A stretch of DNA of 64,000 bases. Source: Pigmentibacter sp. JX0631 (GTDB lineage: Bacteria > Bdellovibrionota_B > Oligoflexia > Silvanigrellales > Silvanigrellaceae). Every line of letters starts with the position of its first letter. Positions within the stretch are counted from its first letter, which is position 1. The translations under genes and the position numbers were made by a program. The notes under the pieces are model-generated. The model was not told the origin of the DNA. It was given only the letters and a program-made list of their open reading frames with translations, and did no database searches. The stretch spans positions 806,501 through 870,500 of the forward strand of contig NZ_CP123622.1 of NCBI RefSeq assembly GCF_029873255.1. The letters run 5' to 3'. Of this stretch, positions 55,303 through 64,000 are shown piece by piece.

Positions 55303-56235
55303 AGCTAAAGTAAGAGCTGCAACATGCGCAATATCTTCAGCAGAGGCACCTCTGGATAAGTCAGAAAAAGGTTTTGCTGCGCCTAATAAAATAGGCCCCC
55401 AAGCTTCTGCACCACCAATTCTTTGAGTTATTTTATAGCCAATATTTCCTGCATCAAGATCGGGAAAAATAAAGACATTCGTTTTACCTTGCGCTTTTCC
55501 TTGTGGATTTTTTCTTTGCGCCACACTTGGAACACAAGCGGTATCAAACTGAACTTCTCCATCAGCAATGATATTTGGATATTTTTCAGTAAATATTTTA
55601 AAAGCATTTCTAACTTTTTCAACATCAGGATGTTCAGCACTGCCAACTGTAGAAAAACTTAAAAAAGAAACATGCGGTGTTTGACCACTCCAGAAAGCAT
55701 ATGCCTCTTGTCCAAGATAAGCTATATCAACCAACTCTCCACTTGATGGTTGTGGTATTACTCCACAATCTGCAAATAACACCAATCCTTCACCACCTGG
55801 AGTAGGTTTCGGCAAAGCCAATAAAAATGCACTTGTTATAATTTTAGTTTGTGGTTTTAACCCCACAGTACTTAATGCGGCACGAATCACATGCGCTGTG
55901 GAATTTACACATCCAGAAACAACAGCATCCACTTCACCTAAATGAAGTTTAGCTCCTCCTTCAAAAGTTGTATCTCCGATAAGGGGCAGAATTTTATCAG
56001 ATAATGGCTTCCCCTTTTTTTCAGCAATTTTTTGCATAATATCCAAAGTTTTCTGCTTATTTTTTTCAGCTTCTTGGCTGTTACCTAAATAAGTTTTTAT
56101 ATTTAATTCTTTTTTTAATATTTCTGCTGCTTTAATAACCCTTTCATCATTTCCTTCAGGCAGAGAAATTGTTTTTCCTTTAGCACGCATAAAAATATTG
56201 TCTCTAGCACCACTAGATAAAGTTTGAAACAACAT
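55294..56235 (-). CDS. pta: Phosphate acetyltransferase
   Basis: 313 aa, the catalytic PTA_PTB domain only, without the N-terminal DRTGG/P-loop regions of the long E. coli form. Motifs: GNDERVIKAAEIL, DAVVSGCVNSTAHVIRAAL, FADCGVIPQPS, FDTACVPSVAQRK and FPDLDAGNIGYKI. Interconverts acetyl-CoA and acetyl phosphate. AAAGGA precedes the ATG. Pairs with ackA. Confidence 0.95.
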   Translation of the reverse strand: MLFQTLSSGARDNIFMRAKGKTISLPEGNDERVIKAAEILKKELNIKTYLGNSQEAEKNKQKTLDIMQKIAEKKGKPLSDKILPLIGDTTFEGGAKLHLGEVDAVVSGCVNSTAHVIRAALSTVGLKPQTKIITSAFLLALPKPTPGGEGLVLFADCGVIPQPSSGELVDIAYLGQEAYAFWSGQTPHVSFLSFSTVGSAEHPDVEKVRNAFKIFTEKYPNIIADGEVQFDTACVPSVAQRKNPQGKAQGKTNVFIFPDLDAGNIGYKITQRIGGAEAWGPILLGAAKPFSDLSRGASAEDIAHVAALTLALS

Positions 56236-56400
56236 GTGTAATTCCTTTCATTAATAATTTTGTAAGTTTATCAAAATAAACAAATCTTATAAAAATACCT
56301 TTAACGGAGCTACTATACCACAGCATTTTATTATTCTAAAAAATTTAGCTTTCTAATTGAATTATGTTAAGCTTTCTTATCTACTATCAAAGGATAAGAC

Positions 56401-57099
56401 ATGAGACATTTCTCACTTTTAGTAATAATAATTCTGCTTATTACATGGAAGACAGAAACATTTGCAAAAGTACTTATAATCAATACGCAAGATTGGCCTC
56501 CTTATCAAACCACTGAGAACGAGCAAGTAAAAGGAAGTGCAACCGAAACTTTAAAATGCGTCCTGAAAAAAATGAAAATAGATTATTCAATAAAGGTTTT
56601 GCCCTGGAAATTAGCCCAAGATCAAGTCAAAGATAATAAAGCAGATGCCTTTTATTCTGCAGGAATAACCTCGGAAAGAAATTCATATGCTATACCTACA
56701 GAAAAAATAGCCAATTATAAATGGATTTGGGTGTTAAATAAAAATTCTAATTTAGATCCTTTAAATCCAGAGTTTTTAAAGACAGCAACAGTAGCAGCTA
56801 AATTTGGTACTGGACCAGAATTTTATTTATATGAAAAAAATTATAAAGTTATCGCTTCTCCTAAAGAACTTATACAATTATTTGAAATGTTACATGCAAA
56901 ACGTTTTGATGCTTTTCTTACACCAGAAGAACCTACCCAAGAAGTTTTTAATAAAAAACTAGTAGAAAAAGACAATTTTAAATTTGTTTTTCACTCGAAT
57001 AATGCATTAGTGTTTTATTTTTCAAAAAAATATGTAAAAAATAATCCAAACATTATTAAACAATTCAATTTAGCTTTGAAAAATTGTCCAGTAATTTGA
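56401..57099 (+). CDS. Periplasmic solute-binding protein, family 3
   Basis: 232 aa. Signal peptide (SLLVIIILLITWKTETFA), then INTQDWPPYQTTENEQVKGSATETLKCVLKKMKIDY, the standard opening of SBP_bac_3, and FYSAGITSERNSYA. It binds amino-acid-like ligands. There are no ABC permease or ATPase genes beside it, so it may be a stand-alone sensor or transport component. ATG follows AAAGGA. Convergent with the HATPase gene. Confidence 0.8.
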   Translation: MRHFSLLVIIILLITWKTETFAKVLIINTQDWPPYQTTENEQVKGSATETLKCVLKKMKIDYSIKVLPWKLAQDQVKDNKADAFYSAGITSERNSYAIPTEKIANYKWIWVLNKNSNLDPLNPEFLKTATVAAKFGTGPEFYLYEKNYKVIASPKELIQLFEMLHAKRFDAFLTPEEPTQEVFNKKLVEKDNFKFVFHSNNALVFYFSKKYVKNNPNIIKQFNLALKNCPVI

Positions 57100-57102
57100 A
57101 AT

Positions 57103-58059
57103 TTATTTATCTACATGAAATATATCTAGTACTTTTGGTGCTTGATTTTTTGCTCTTTTCTTTTTTGATAAACAAATAACAACACCTACATCAGTTACTT
57201 TACCTTTCGAAATAAAAACTGATAATATATTTGCCCTTTGTAAAATCATATACATACCAAGACCAGCACTGACATCGCGATCATTTAATTGGTGAGATTC
57301 TTGTGTACCTGTTTTAAAAATAAATTTAACATATTTTGACATTATTTGTGGATTCAATCTACCAAAGTTATCTCTGACTGAAATAGCGAGATCTTTTCCA
57401 TTAAATCCCCATTCTAAAATAACTTTTTCATTGTCATCTAAATCTACTGGAATAGTTCTAGGCTGTTTTTCATGCTTTGGATTGGCATCCCAAATTGCAT
57501 TCATTAAAAGCTCTTCTTGAATTTCTACTGCATATTGAGCAAAAGTAGGACTTTGTTGTCCAATTAAAGGCTCTAACATTTCAAAGAATTTTTCCATTTC
57601 TTCTGCTAGCTTGTTTCTTTCTTTTGAACTTCTGACATCATACGTTTTAATAATAGGAAGTTGAATACCATTACCAGCATCGCTTGCTATTCCATCCATT
57701 TGAATTAACGCACGCACTCCCATAATTTGACTGCTATCTGTACTTTTTAATCCTTTTTTAATAGCAAATTGTCTAGTTAATGCCTGATTTACTCTTTCAA
57801 CTAAAAAATCGTTTTCGTTATAAACAACATAATGATTAAAGCCATCAATATCCGATAAGCCCTTAAAATCAGGAATTTTAACTACGTTTGCAATCAACAT
57901 ATTGACCGCATTTTGTGACTTGTTTGTATGCACATCAGTCAAATAGATTTCACAATCTTTATCGTCTGTTGCCAGTACGTAGTCTTTTTCCACCATTTCC
58001 TTAAGAGATTGCTTAATGCCTTCATCCGAAACATCAAGAAATACTTTAAAATTCTCCAA
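57103..58059 (-). CDS. Histidine-kinase-like ATPase-domain protein
   Basis: 318 aa. The N-terminal 110 residues resemble a receiver-like or unknown domain; from about 170 an HATPase_c fold appears: EIQEELLMNAIWDANP (N-box), LAISVRDNFGRLN (G1-type DxFGxL), VSAGLGMYMILQRAN (G2). There is no phosphoacceptor histidine, so it resembles anti-sigma/RsbW-type kinases. TTG 58059 follows GAGGAG at seven nt; the ATG at 58080 has no ribosome site. Last in a run of three minus-strand genes. Confidence 0.65.
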   Translation of the reverse strand: MENFKVFLDVSDEGIKQSLKEMVEKDYVLATDDKDCEIYLTDVHTNKSQNAVNMLIANVVKIPDFKGLSDIDGFNHYVVYNENDFLVERVNQALTRQFAIKKGLKSTDSSQIMGVRALIQMDGIASDAGNGIQLPIIKTYDVRSSKERNKLAEEMEKFFEMLEPLIGQQSPTFAQYAVEIQEELLMNAIWDANPKHEKQPRTIPVDLDDNEKVILEWGFNGKDLAISVRDNFGRLNPQIMSKYVKFIFKTGTQESHQLNDRDVSAGLGMYMILQRANILSVFISKGKVTDVGVVICLSKKKRAKNQAPKVLDIFHVDK

Positions 58060-58162
58060 GGGGCTCTCCTCATTTAACATATAGCTCGTTCATATTTCGA
58101 TTCTATCTAAAATTTCTTGAGTTTTAAGGTGTCAAAATAAGAGGGAGAGAAAAAAGGGTAAA

Positions 58163-59533
58163 TCAAGCAATTTTTTTCAGAATCACCCCAAAGAAGCCGT
58201 CTAGATCATCCGGATTGCCGGAATAGATAAGTAATTCATTTTCACGGGTCACATACTTCTTATAAAAGTCATGAATTCTTTCAGATGGGTTTATTTTTTC
58301 AAAGTCAGGATGTTTTTCTAGAAATTGGTTAATTTGCTGTGTTGTTTCCTCTATTTCAAAACTGCAAACGATATAGATAAGCTCTCCGCCCACCACTACA
58401 TTTTTTGCCAATCCATCAAGAAGTCTGGCTTGTTCGATGGCACAATTTTGAATATCACTCAGCGTTCTTAACCATTTGATTTCCGGATGCCTGCGAATGA
58501 CTCCCATCGCAGAACAAGGAGCATCTAGCAAAATTTTATTAAATTTTTTGCCAATACATTGTTCAACAGCATCGCCATGCAAAATTTGCGCACCCTCTAA
58601 ACCAACTCGAGTAAAATTCTCGCGGAGAATTTTTAACCGTTTTTGCGCAAAATCACACACTGTTAAATTTTCTGGTTGTAACCCTGAATCCCACAAGTAA
58701 ATAGATTTTCCTCCAGGTGCGGCACAAGCATCTAGGCACAAGTCGGTTGGAGACGGTTGCACTAAGCAAGTAGCTAATTGTGCTGCTTCATCCTGAACAA
58801 TATAGCAACCTTTTTTAAAGGCTTCACAATCGTTAAATTTAGGTAACGTTTCAATCCTTAAAGTTCCAGGCAGCGGTCGCCAAGAGCTTTCAATGGATTG
58901 AGTTTTTAACAAATATGTAGCTAAATCCTTTTCGGAATTTGGCAATTCATTTCGAGTAATTTGGCGTAAACTATTTTTAGGTATTCGATTATTATTTGAC
59001 AATAAATATTCAAATCTTTCTAAAGTGAGTTGTTTGTACCAACGCTCAACCATCCATTGAGGAAAAGAATGATGCATGGAATAATATTCAACTGCTTGCG
59101 TTACTTTATCTGGTTTAGGAAAGTATTCAGATTTTTTTGCTACTCTTCTTAAAATTGCATTTACTAAAGATGCAGCATTTGGCACACCCACCTGCTTTAT
59201 AGCTTCAACAGTTTCAGATACAGCTGCTCTTTCCGGAACCCTATCCATATAATAAATTTGATATGTACCTATTCTTAAAGCATTTGCTACTCTTGGATCT
59301 AAACTGGAAAACGATCTGTCTAACATGTGAGACATAATCCAATCCATTTTTGCAAGCCAACGTAACGAACCAAAAACCATTTCATAAATAAAAGCTTTAT
59401 CGAGGGGGCGTAAATTAGGATGACTCGCAAACAGTTTTTCCAAAGCAACATCTGAATGGATATTACGGGTTAAAACGTGTGTTAAAGCATCAATGGCAAT
59501 TGCCCTTGTCAGGGAGCCAGAGCGGGTTGACAT
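58163..59533 (-). CDS. rsmB: 16S rRNA m5C967 methyltransferase
   Basis: 456 aa. An N-terminal NusB-like helical domain (about 5-135) precedes the methyltransferase with LCLDACAAPGGKSIYL (SAM site), KILLDAPCSAMGVIRRHPEIKW (motif IV, catalytic cysteine in APC) and IYIVCSFEIEET (second cysteine). It methylates C967 of 16S rRNA. ATG 59533 follows GGAG by eight nt; a longer start is unlikely. The LapB-like gene ends 41 bp upstream, so they may share an operon. Confidence 0.93.
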   Translation of the reverse strand: MSTRSGSLTRAIAIDALTHVLTRNIHSDVALEKLFASHPNLRPLDKAFIYEMVFGSLRWLAKMDWIMSHMLDRSFSSLDPRVANALRIGTYQIYYMDRVPERAAVSETVEAIKQVGVPNAASLVNAILRRVAKKSEYFPKPDKVTQAVEYYSMHHSFPQWMVERWYKQLTLERFEYLLSNNNRIPKNSLRQITRNELPNSEKDLATYLLKTQSIESSWRPLPGTLRIETLPKFNDCEAFKKGCYIVQDEAAQLATCLVQPSPTDLCLDACAAPGGKSIYLWDSGLQPENLTVCDFAQKRLKILRENFTRVGLEGAQILHGDAVEQCIGKKFNKILLDAPCSAMGVIRRHPEIKWLRTLSDIQNCAIEQARLLDGLAKNVVVGGELIYIVCSFEIEETTQQINQFLEKHPDFEKINPSERIHDFYKKYVTRENELLIYSGNPDDLDGFFGVILKKIA

Positions 59534-59574
59534 AGTTAAAACTCCAAAAAATTTCTTTGAATTCAAATTCTTGC

Positions 59575-60879
59575 CTATGAATGTTCAAAGTTTGGCAATA
59601 TAATTGGTTTAAGAGTTTCTTCAGTGTTGCATTGCAAACACTTCCAGGCAAATGAAGAAAAAAAAGCACCACATCTCGCACAACTATGTGAAAGATATCC
59701 TATTTTTGCAGCTTCACTGAGTTGGACAATGGAAGCTAAATACCCTTTATTTTCTCCTAGAATTGCAAGCACATCATCCAAATACTTGCTTTTTTGAAAC
59801 TCAGGTGACTTCTCTAACAGAAGAGTGGCATGAAAGATAGATGCCCAAAGGAATTTTTGCGCATTAATTTCTAATTTATCCTTCTGTAAGACAGATTTAA
59901 ATTCATTTTGCACTATTACATAACTCGGTATTACCTCTTTTTCTTGACTCATTTTTAAAATAATTTCAGCCAAATATTTAGCAACTGCAGCTGGAGAGAT
60001 CTTTGAACTTTTATAAATTTCATTTAACGCTTCCAAAACTGCCGCAAATGCCATCCATTTCGTCTTCATATCTGCAGATGAGTTCGACCAAAAATCTTGG
60101 GTTGTTGCCTGCCACAACAAAATCATAGCGCGCGCAGAATGTCCATTCCATCTTAAAGCAGTTCTAGCCAAATCAATGGTTTTTTCTATTTTATCTTTTT
60201 CAGGTAACTGAACTTCAGCAATTTTTGAAATAGCATGAGCAATCTGTAACCTTACTTTATTATCAGATTGAATGCGAACAGAATTTAAAATACCTAATAA
60301 TTTATCAGGCAAATGACCTAAAGTACAAACATGTAAAAGGTGCTCAAACACTTGGAAATTATTTGTATCTCTTTTGTATAATTCATACGCAGTATCGAAT
60401 GCTCGAAGATATAAGCCTAGTGAAGCGTATACTTGTGATAATTCAAAAAGAGCCCTATTCGTTTCTTGTTTTGAAACTGATTCGTTTGTTAAAATTTCGA
60501 TATAAATATTTATTGCCTCTTTTGAATTTCCAATTTGAAAAAAATTACGGGCTAACACAAATGCTTCTGATATTTTTATAAGTCTTTTTAATTGTTGATA
60601 AATAAGATGTACTTCGGAATTTAGAAATTCATCACTTGGAAAGGAACCACTTTCATGTAAAATTTTAAGTTTTGGGTGCAAATTTGGAGTAATTTTTTGT
60701 TCATTAGAAGCATAATGCGAAATTTTCCGAAAACGCCTCCTAAATGTTCGCCATAATGACGGAAAAAGAATACCAAAGACAATACCAACCGAAAGACCTG
60801 CGGCAAGAAAAAAACTCGCTTCAAAAGTATCCCACATAGGTAAGCCATCATTAACCGTTGTGGTAAATTGTCTAGCCAC
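59575..60879 (-). CDS. LapB-like TPR protein with C-terminal zinc ribbon
   Basis: 434 aa. An N-terminal membrane helix (about 23-43), basic RRRFRK linker, then TPR-like helical repeats, and a C-terminal CARCG...CLQC pair resembling the rubredoxin-type zinc ribbon of LapB (YciM). LapB recruits FtsH to control LpxC and lipopolysaccharide levels; this layout matches, though sequence identity cannot be measured here. Start is GTG 60879 with GGAG seven nt upstream. Confidence 0.65.
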   Translation of the reverse strand: MARQFTTTVNDGLPMWDTFEASFFLAAGLSVGIVFGILFPSLWRTFRRRFRKISHYASNEQKITPNLHPKLKILHESGSFPSDEFLNSEVHLIYQQLKRLIKISEAFVLARNFFQIGNSKEAINIYIEILTNESVSKQETNRALFELSQVYASLGLYLRAFDTAYELYKRDTNNFQVFEHLLHVCTLGHLPDKLLGILNSVRIQSDNKVRLQIAHAISKIAEVQLPEKDKIEKTIDLARTALRWNGHSARAMILLWQATTQDFWSNSSADMKTKWMAFAAVLEALNEIYKSSKISPAAVAKYLAEIILKMSQEKEVIPSYVIVQNEFKSVLQKDKLEINAQKFLWASIFHATLLLEKSPEFQKSKYLDDVLAILGENKGYLASIVQLSEAAKIGYLSHSCARCGAFFSSFAWKCLQCNTEETLKPIILPNFEHS

Positions 60880-61071
60880 TTATATTCTCCTATATTGAGA
60901 TTTAAAAAAGTCTAGCATATGCTTCTCTCTTTGTCGTCCCTAGTATTGACCAATCTGTTAAATATTAAGGAACAGATTTTTGCAATCACCTTTTTAAGAA
61001 GAAAAATTTAAAAGATTAATTTCTGAGAATTTGCTAAATAAGAAAAAGATAGACTTTTACGGGGGGTCTGC

Positions 61072-61917
61072 ATGACCGAAATGATTTCAAAACAAAATCG
61101 AATTATTATAGCTATTCCAGCGCGCTTAGGCTCAACTCGATTACCAGGGAAACCTCTTTTAAAAATAGGTAATTCAAGTATAATTTCTTTAGTCGCGCAA
61201 AAAGCAAATCAATTAGCAATAAAAATTCAAAATGAATTAAATATTCCAACAGAATTGATTGTCGCAACAGACGATCAAAAAATTTATACAGAAGTAAACC
61301 AATTAAATATAAAAGTTGTAATGACAGATTCAAACTTGAAAAATGGAACTGAAAGAGTTTTCGTTGCAGTTCAAAGTATAAATGAAAAAATGCATTTAAA
61401 CTCAGATGATTTAATCATTAACATACAAGGAGATGAGCCTTTCTTTTCTGTTAATGATATTTTTGAGCTGACAAAACAAATGCTAATTAATGACTCAACA
61501 CCAATGGGAACAATGGCGTTTAAAAGAAATGAACTGGAGTTGTTTTTTAGCAGTTCTGTTGTCAAAGTTGTGAAAGATAAAAATTCAAATGCCCTTTACT
61601 TTTCTAGAGCACCCATTCCTTTTCCTAAGGATTTGCTAGGAGCAACTGGGTCTGATTGGCTAAATAAAATACCTCAACTAAAAAGTAATTCTTTTATTTT
61701 CTATCATCATGTGGGGGTCTATGCTTTTCGTTACTTTGCACTAAAAAAATTTGCTACCGAATTAACAACGAGTGCTTTGGAAGCGGATGAAAGTTTAGAA
61801 CAACTGAGAGCGATGGATGCTGGCTGGAAAATATTAGTTACAGATTGCCAACACCCACCATTTGGTATTGATACTCCTGAAGATCTAAGAAAAGCACAAA
61901 ATTATGAAAAAAAATAA
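61072..61917 (+). CDS. kdsB: 3-deoxy-manno-octulosonate cytidylyltransferase (CMP-Kdo synthetase)
   Basis: 281 aa. Motifs: AIPARLGSTRLPGKPLLKI, VATDDQKI, INIQGDEPF, YFSRAPIPF and YHHVGVYAFRYFAL. Activates Kdo with CTP for lipopolysaccharide. It is somewhat longer than the 250-aa norm because of internal insertions (LNIPTELIV, SDWLNKIPQLKSNS). ATG follows GGGGGG. Its last codons overlap the start of the metalloprotease gene. It confirms a lipopolysaccharide-making outer membrane. Confidence 0.95.
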   Translation: MTEMISKQNRIIIAIPARLGSTRLPGKPLLKIGNSSIISLVAQKANQLAIKIQNELNIPTELIVATDDQKIYTEVNQLNIKVVMTDSNLKNGTERVFVAVQSINEKMHLNSDDLIINIQGDEPFFSVNDIFELTKQMLINDSTPMGTMAFKRNELELFFSSSVVKVVKDKNSNALYFSRAPIPFPKDLLGATGSDWLNKIPQLKSNSFIFYHHVGVYAFRYFALKKFATELTTSALEADESLEQLRAMDAGWKILVTDCQHPPFGIDTPEDLRKAQNYEKK

Positions 61918-64000
61918 TTTTTATTGCATTAAATTTATATACTCAATGATTCTATTTCTATTCATTACATATAATAATACAATTTTTTCCGTTCCACTTA
62001 GTTTCTTACAAAATAATGGAACAAATATGAAAGAAGCCGAGTGGCAAACATTAGAATCAAATAATTTTATTATTTATTTTCCTAAAGAAGCAAAAGACAT
62101 TGCAAGTTACTCTATTCAATCTTTAGAAAAAAGTTATCCTTATTTGTCTTTTTTAATGGGAACAAAATTAGATAATAATTCTCTTATAAATTTAAATAGA
62201 AATAAAGACAATACCTTATTCTCTAAATTTTCAAAAATACCTTTTATAATTGGAAACCAATATGATGGAGCAGGTTTTGCAAATCCCGTTACTTTAAATA
62301 TAGAAGCACAAATTTTACATAATCGAACTTCTTCTTTTTTTCAGCATGAATTAGTTCATAGACTTATGTACGAACACAACGATTTATCTGTAGGCCCAAT
62401 TGGCAGGCTTTTCAGTTTAGCAATGATGCCTACATGGTGGATTGAAGGATTAGCAGAATATTTAACAAATAGTGTTGGAGAACATAATGCTATTAACGTT
62501 CTTAAAACTATGGCATTACAACAGCATTGGCCTTCATGGGAGAGACTACATTCACTTTATAAAGCAGATGATGATACTAATTTAAGAGGATATGTTATTT
62601 CTGGATATTTTTTAGGATATATTTTCTCAAAAGTAAAAAATAAAGATCTCTATCAAATACATCAAGAAATATCCCATCAAACTGTAATACCGCCATTTTA
62701 TAATGCAGTTGATAGTTGGTTAAAAGAAAATTTAGGAAAAACTGCTGAAGAATTATATGTTGATTTTAAAGGAGAACAAGAAAAATATTGGAAAAATAAA
62801 ACTACAAATTTACCAAACTTTGTGTCTCAAGAAAATCTAAAAAATAAAATTGGACAAAAATATATTTTTCCTTTAATTAATATCGATAACAAAACTTACT
62901 TTTCTAAACTTACATCCAATAAATCTCCTTATAGTAGCGCTTTATTTTCTCAAGAGCATGATGGAAAAGAGAAAAGAATTCCAGTCAATTTTTTTGGTTC
63001 CAGCATATTTGCTACTAATAATTCTAACCCTTTAGAATTAGTTACTTCAACAATAGATTATTATTCTAATGGAAAGATTGGACATAACATTCAAGTAGTA
63101 TCTAACATAGAAAATATATCGAACACTAGTAAAAGTAATTACACAGCTAAAACCGTTAGTTTATCAACAGAACAAAGTGCATTTTTTATAGATTCAATAA
63201 CAGCAATTGAAAACAAAAAATACATAATATCTGGAGTATCTAATGGCAATACGGAACTTAAAATACTTAATTTAGAAAAAGATCAAATTGATTTTATAGA
63301 AAAATTTAATTTTCCCAAAAATATAAAAGTTTTATATAGTGTAAATAATACAGAATGCTTTTACTATATTTTAGATTCTGATGAAAATTTAACTTCCTTA
63401 AAGAAACAATGCATCAGCAACAATAAAATATTACCAGCAACAGAAATTATTCCTGAAAAAAAATTCATTATAAAAGATGCTTATGTCAGAAATTCAAATT
63501 CAATAATTTTAAAAGTTGTATGGAATGACATTTTTGCTATTATTGATTTTAATCCTGTAAATAAAAGTTATTCTTTTTTATTTGCATTCTCCGAATGGAT
63601 AGAAAATATTTCACCCGCAGCAAGTGATCCAGAAAATAGTATGACATTTTGGTACTATAATAAAGGAGAATATTTTTTACTAAGTAAAAATTTAAATGAA
63701 ATAAAAGAAAATTATTTTCATCACTTTAAGAAAAATGAAATTGTAGAAAATGATAAAAACTTTTATTCAGAATATATTCCTCCATATAAAAAAATATTTA
63801 AAAACAATATAAAATTATTTTCTCCAGAAGATATCAAAACTATTTCCCAAACAGAAAATGAACAAAATAATCATGATCATCAGCTAAAAGAAAAAGAAGC
63901 TTTTTATGATTCAAGATTTTTGTTCGCTTATCCATATGGATTACCTGATTTTTTAGGAGGCCCTAGTATAGGTTTATTTTCTATTCCATTAATGGATCAA
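61904..64000 (+). CDS. Secreted HExxH metalloprotease with barrel-like tail (partial)
   Basis: 699 codons are open to the right edge, so the gene is incomplete. It opens with MKKNNFYCIKFIYSMILFLF, a signal peptide, then FFQHELVHRLMYEHN with the zinc motif HELVH and WWIEGLAEYL, which supplies the third ligand Glu, as in peptidase MA/gluzincin relatives. A long beta-rich region (about 300-650) follows, and the last visible residues, PYGLPDFLGGPSIG, resemble the beginning of a surface-antigen (BamA-like) barrel. ATG 61904 overlaps kdsB by 14 bases. Confidence 0.75.
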   Translation, partial: MKKNNFYCIKFIYSMILFLFITYNNTIFSVPLSFLQNNGTNMKEAEWQTLESNNFIIYFPKEAKDIASYSIQSLEKSYPYLSFLMGTKLDNNSLINLNRNKDNTLFSKFSKIPFIIGNQYDGAGFANPVTLNIEAQILHNRTSSFFQHELVHRLMYEHNDLSVGPIGRLFSLAMMPTWWIEGLAEYLTNSVGEHNAINVLKTMALQQHWPSWERLHSLYKADDDTNLRGYVISGYFLGYIFSKVKNKDLYQIHQEISHQTVIPPFYNAVDSWLKENLGKTAEELYVDFKGEQEKYWKNKTTNLPNFVSQENLKNKIGQKYIFPLINIDNKTYFSKLTSNKSPYSSALFSQEHDGKEKRIPVNFFGSSIFATNNSNPLELVTSTIDYYSNGKIGHNIQVVSNIENISNTSKSNYTAKTVSLSTEQSAFFIDSITAIENKKYIISGVSNGNTELKILNLEKDQIDFIEKFNFPKNIKVLYSVNNTECFYYILDSDENLTSLKKQCISNNKILPATEIIPEKKFIIKDAYVRNSNSIILKVVWNDIFAIIDFNPVNKSYSFLFAFSEWIENISPAASDPENSMTFWYYNKGEYFLLSKNLNEIKENYFHHFKKNEIVENDKNFYSEYIPPYKKIFKNNIKLFSPEDIKTISQTENEQNNHDHQLKEKEAFYDSRFLFAYPYGLPDFLGGPSIGLFSIPLMDQ

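Noticed and set aside
1-64000. CRISPR arrays, rRNA genes or complete insertion sequences
   Set aside because: No regularly spaced direct repeats, no rRNA-like sequence and no transposase ORF were seen.

Overview
The window is AT-rich chromosomal DNA from a Gram-negative bacterium. Support for an outer membrane comes from a CMP-Kdo synthetase (kdsB), a LapB-like TPR/zinc-ribbon protein, a LytM-type lipoprotein and a likely outer-membrane barrel behind a FecR domain. Two chemoreceptors, a diguanylate cyclase, many secreted proteins of unknown function, TTG/GTG starts with good Shine-Dalgarno (SD) sites and a deltaproteobacteria-style gene mix (RelA/SpoT-like TIGR04552-type protein, giant FAD/Fe-S oxidoreductase, basic peptide before infC) suggest the Bdellovibrionota/Oligoflexia-Silvanigrella side of the tree. 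That placement is inference; no rRNA is present.

Layout. 0-9 kb: pseudo-receiver/TPR protein, DUF2079-type membrane protein, a STAS + PAS-GGDEF pair, tRNA-Leu(CAA), a subtilase-like gene cut by an in-frame stop, then a LysR regulator with an isonitrile-synthase (PvcA/IsnA) homologue. 9-16 kb: small basic peptide, infC and a CpdB-like phosphoesterase; a Cache chemoreceptor overlapping a FecR-domain protein; ClpP-like and GNAT genes. 16-17.3 kb: an SRAP remnant and a HigBA-like toxin-antitoxin pair with two palindromic operators. 17.4-22 kb: YejABE-type peptide importer without an ATPase, plus an MnmC-like methyltransferase. 22-29 kb: LytM lipoprotein, thioredoxin-fold protein lacking CxxC, RelA/SpoT-like protein and a 1190-aa FAD/Fe-S oxidoreductase.

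28.7-32.6 kb is the most unusual stretch: a PhyH(2-oxoglutarate oxygenase)-YcaO fusion, a divergent 47-aa peptide that looks like a RiPP precursor, and an MFS exporter downstream of the peptide. 33-39.2 kb is a second notable island that looks devoted to bicarbonate/CO2: a SulP transporter fused to a gamma-carbonic anhydrase in an operon with two SPFH proteins, then divergently a beta-carbonic anhydrase overlapping a bestrophin.

39.2-44.6 kb carries a decayed peroxiredoxin, a SAP-DUF6434-methyltransferase gene split by a frameshift at an A10 run, a GFA protein, an amidohydrolase and a secreted ricin-type lectin. 44.9-64 kb is mostly housekeeping: pckA, cytochrome c, EF-G, chemoreceptor, SCO protein, proC, ackA, pta, a periplasmic binding protein, an HATPase protein, rsmB, a LapB-like protein, kdsB and, running off the right edge, a secreted HExxH metalloprotease. 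ackA and pta together give acetate/acetyl-CoA interconversion.
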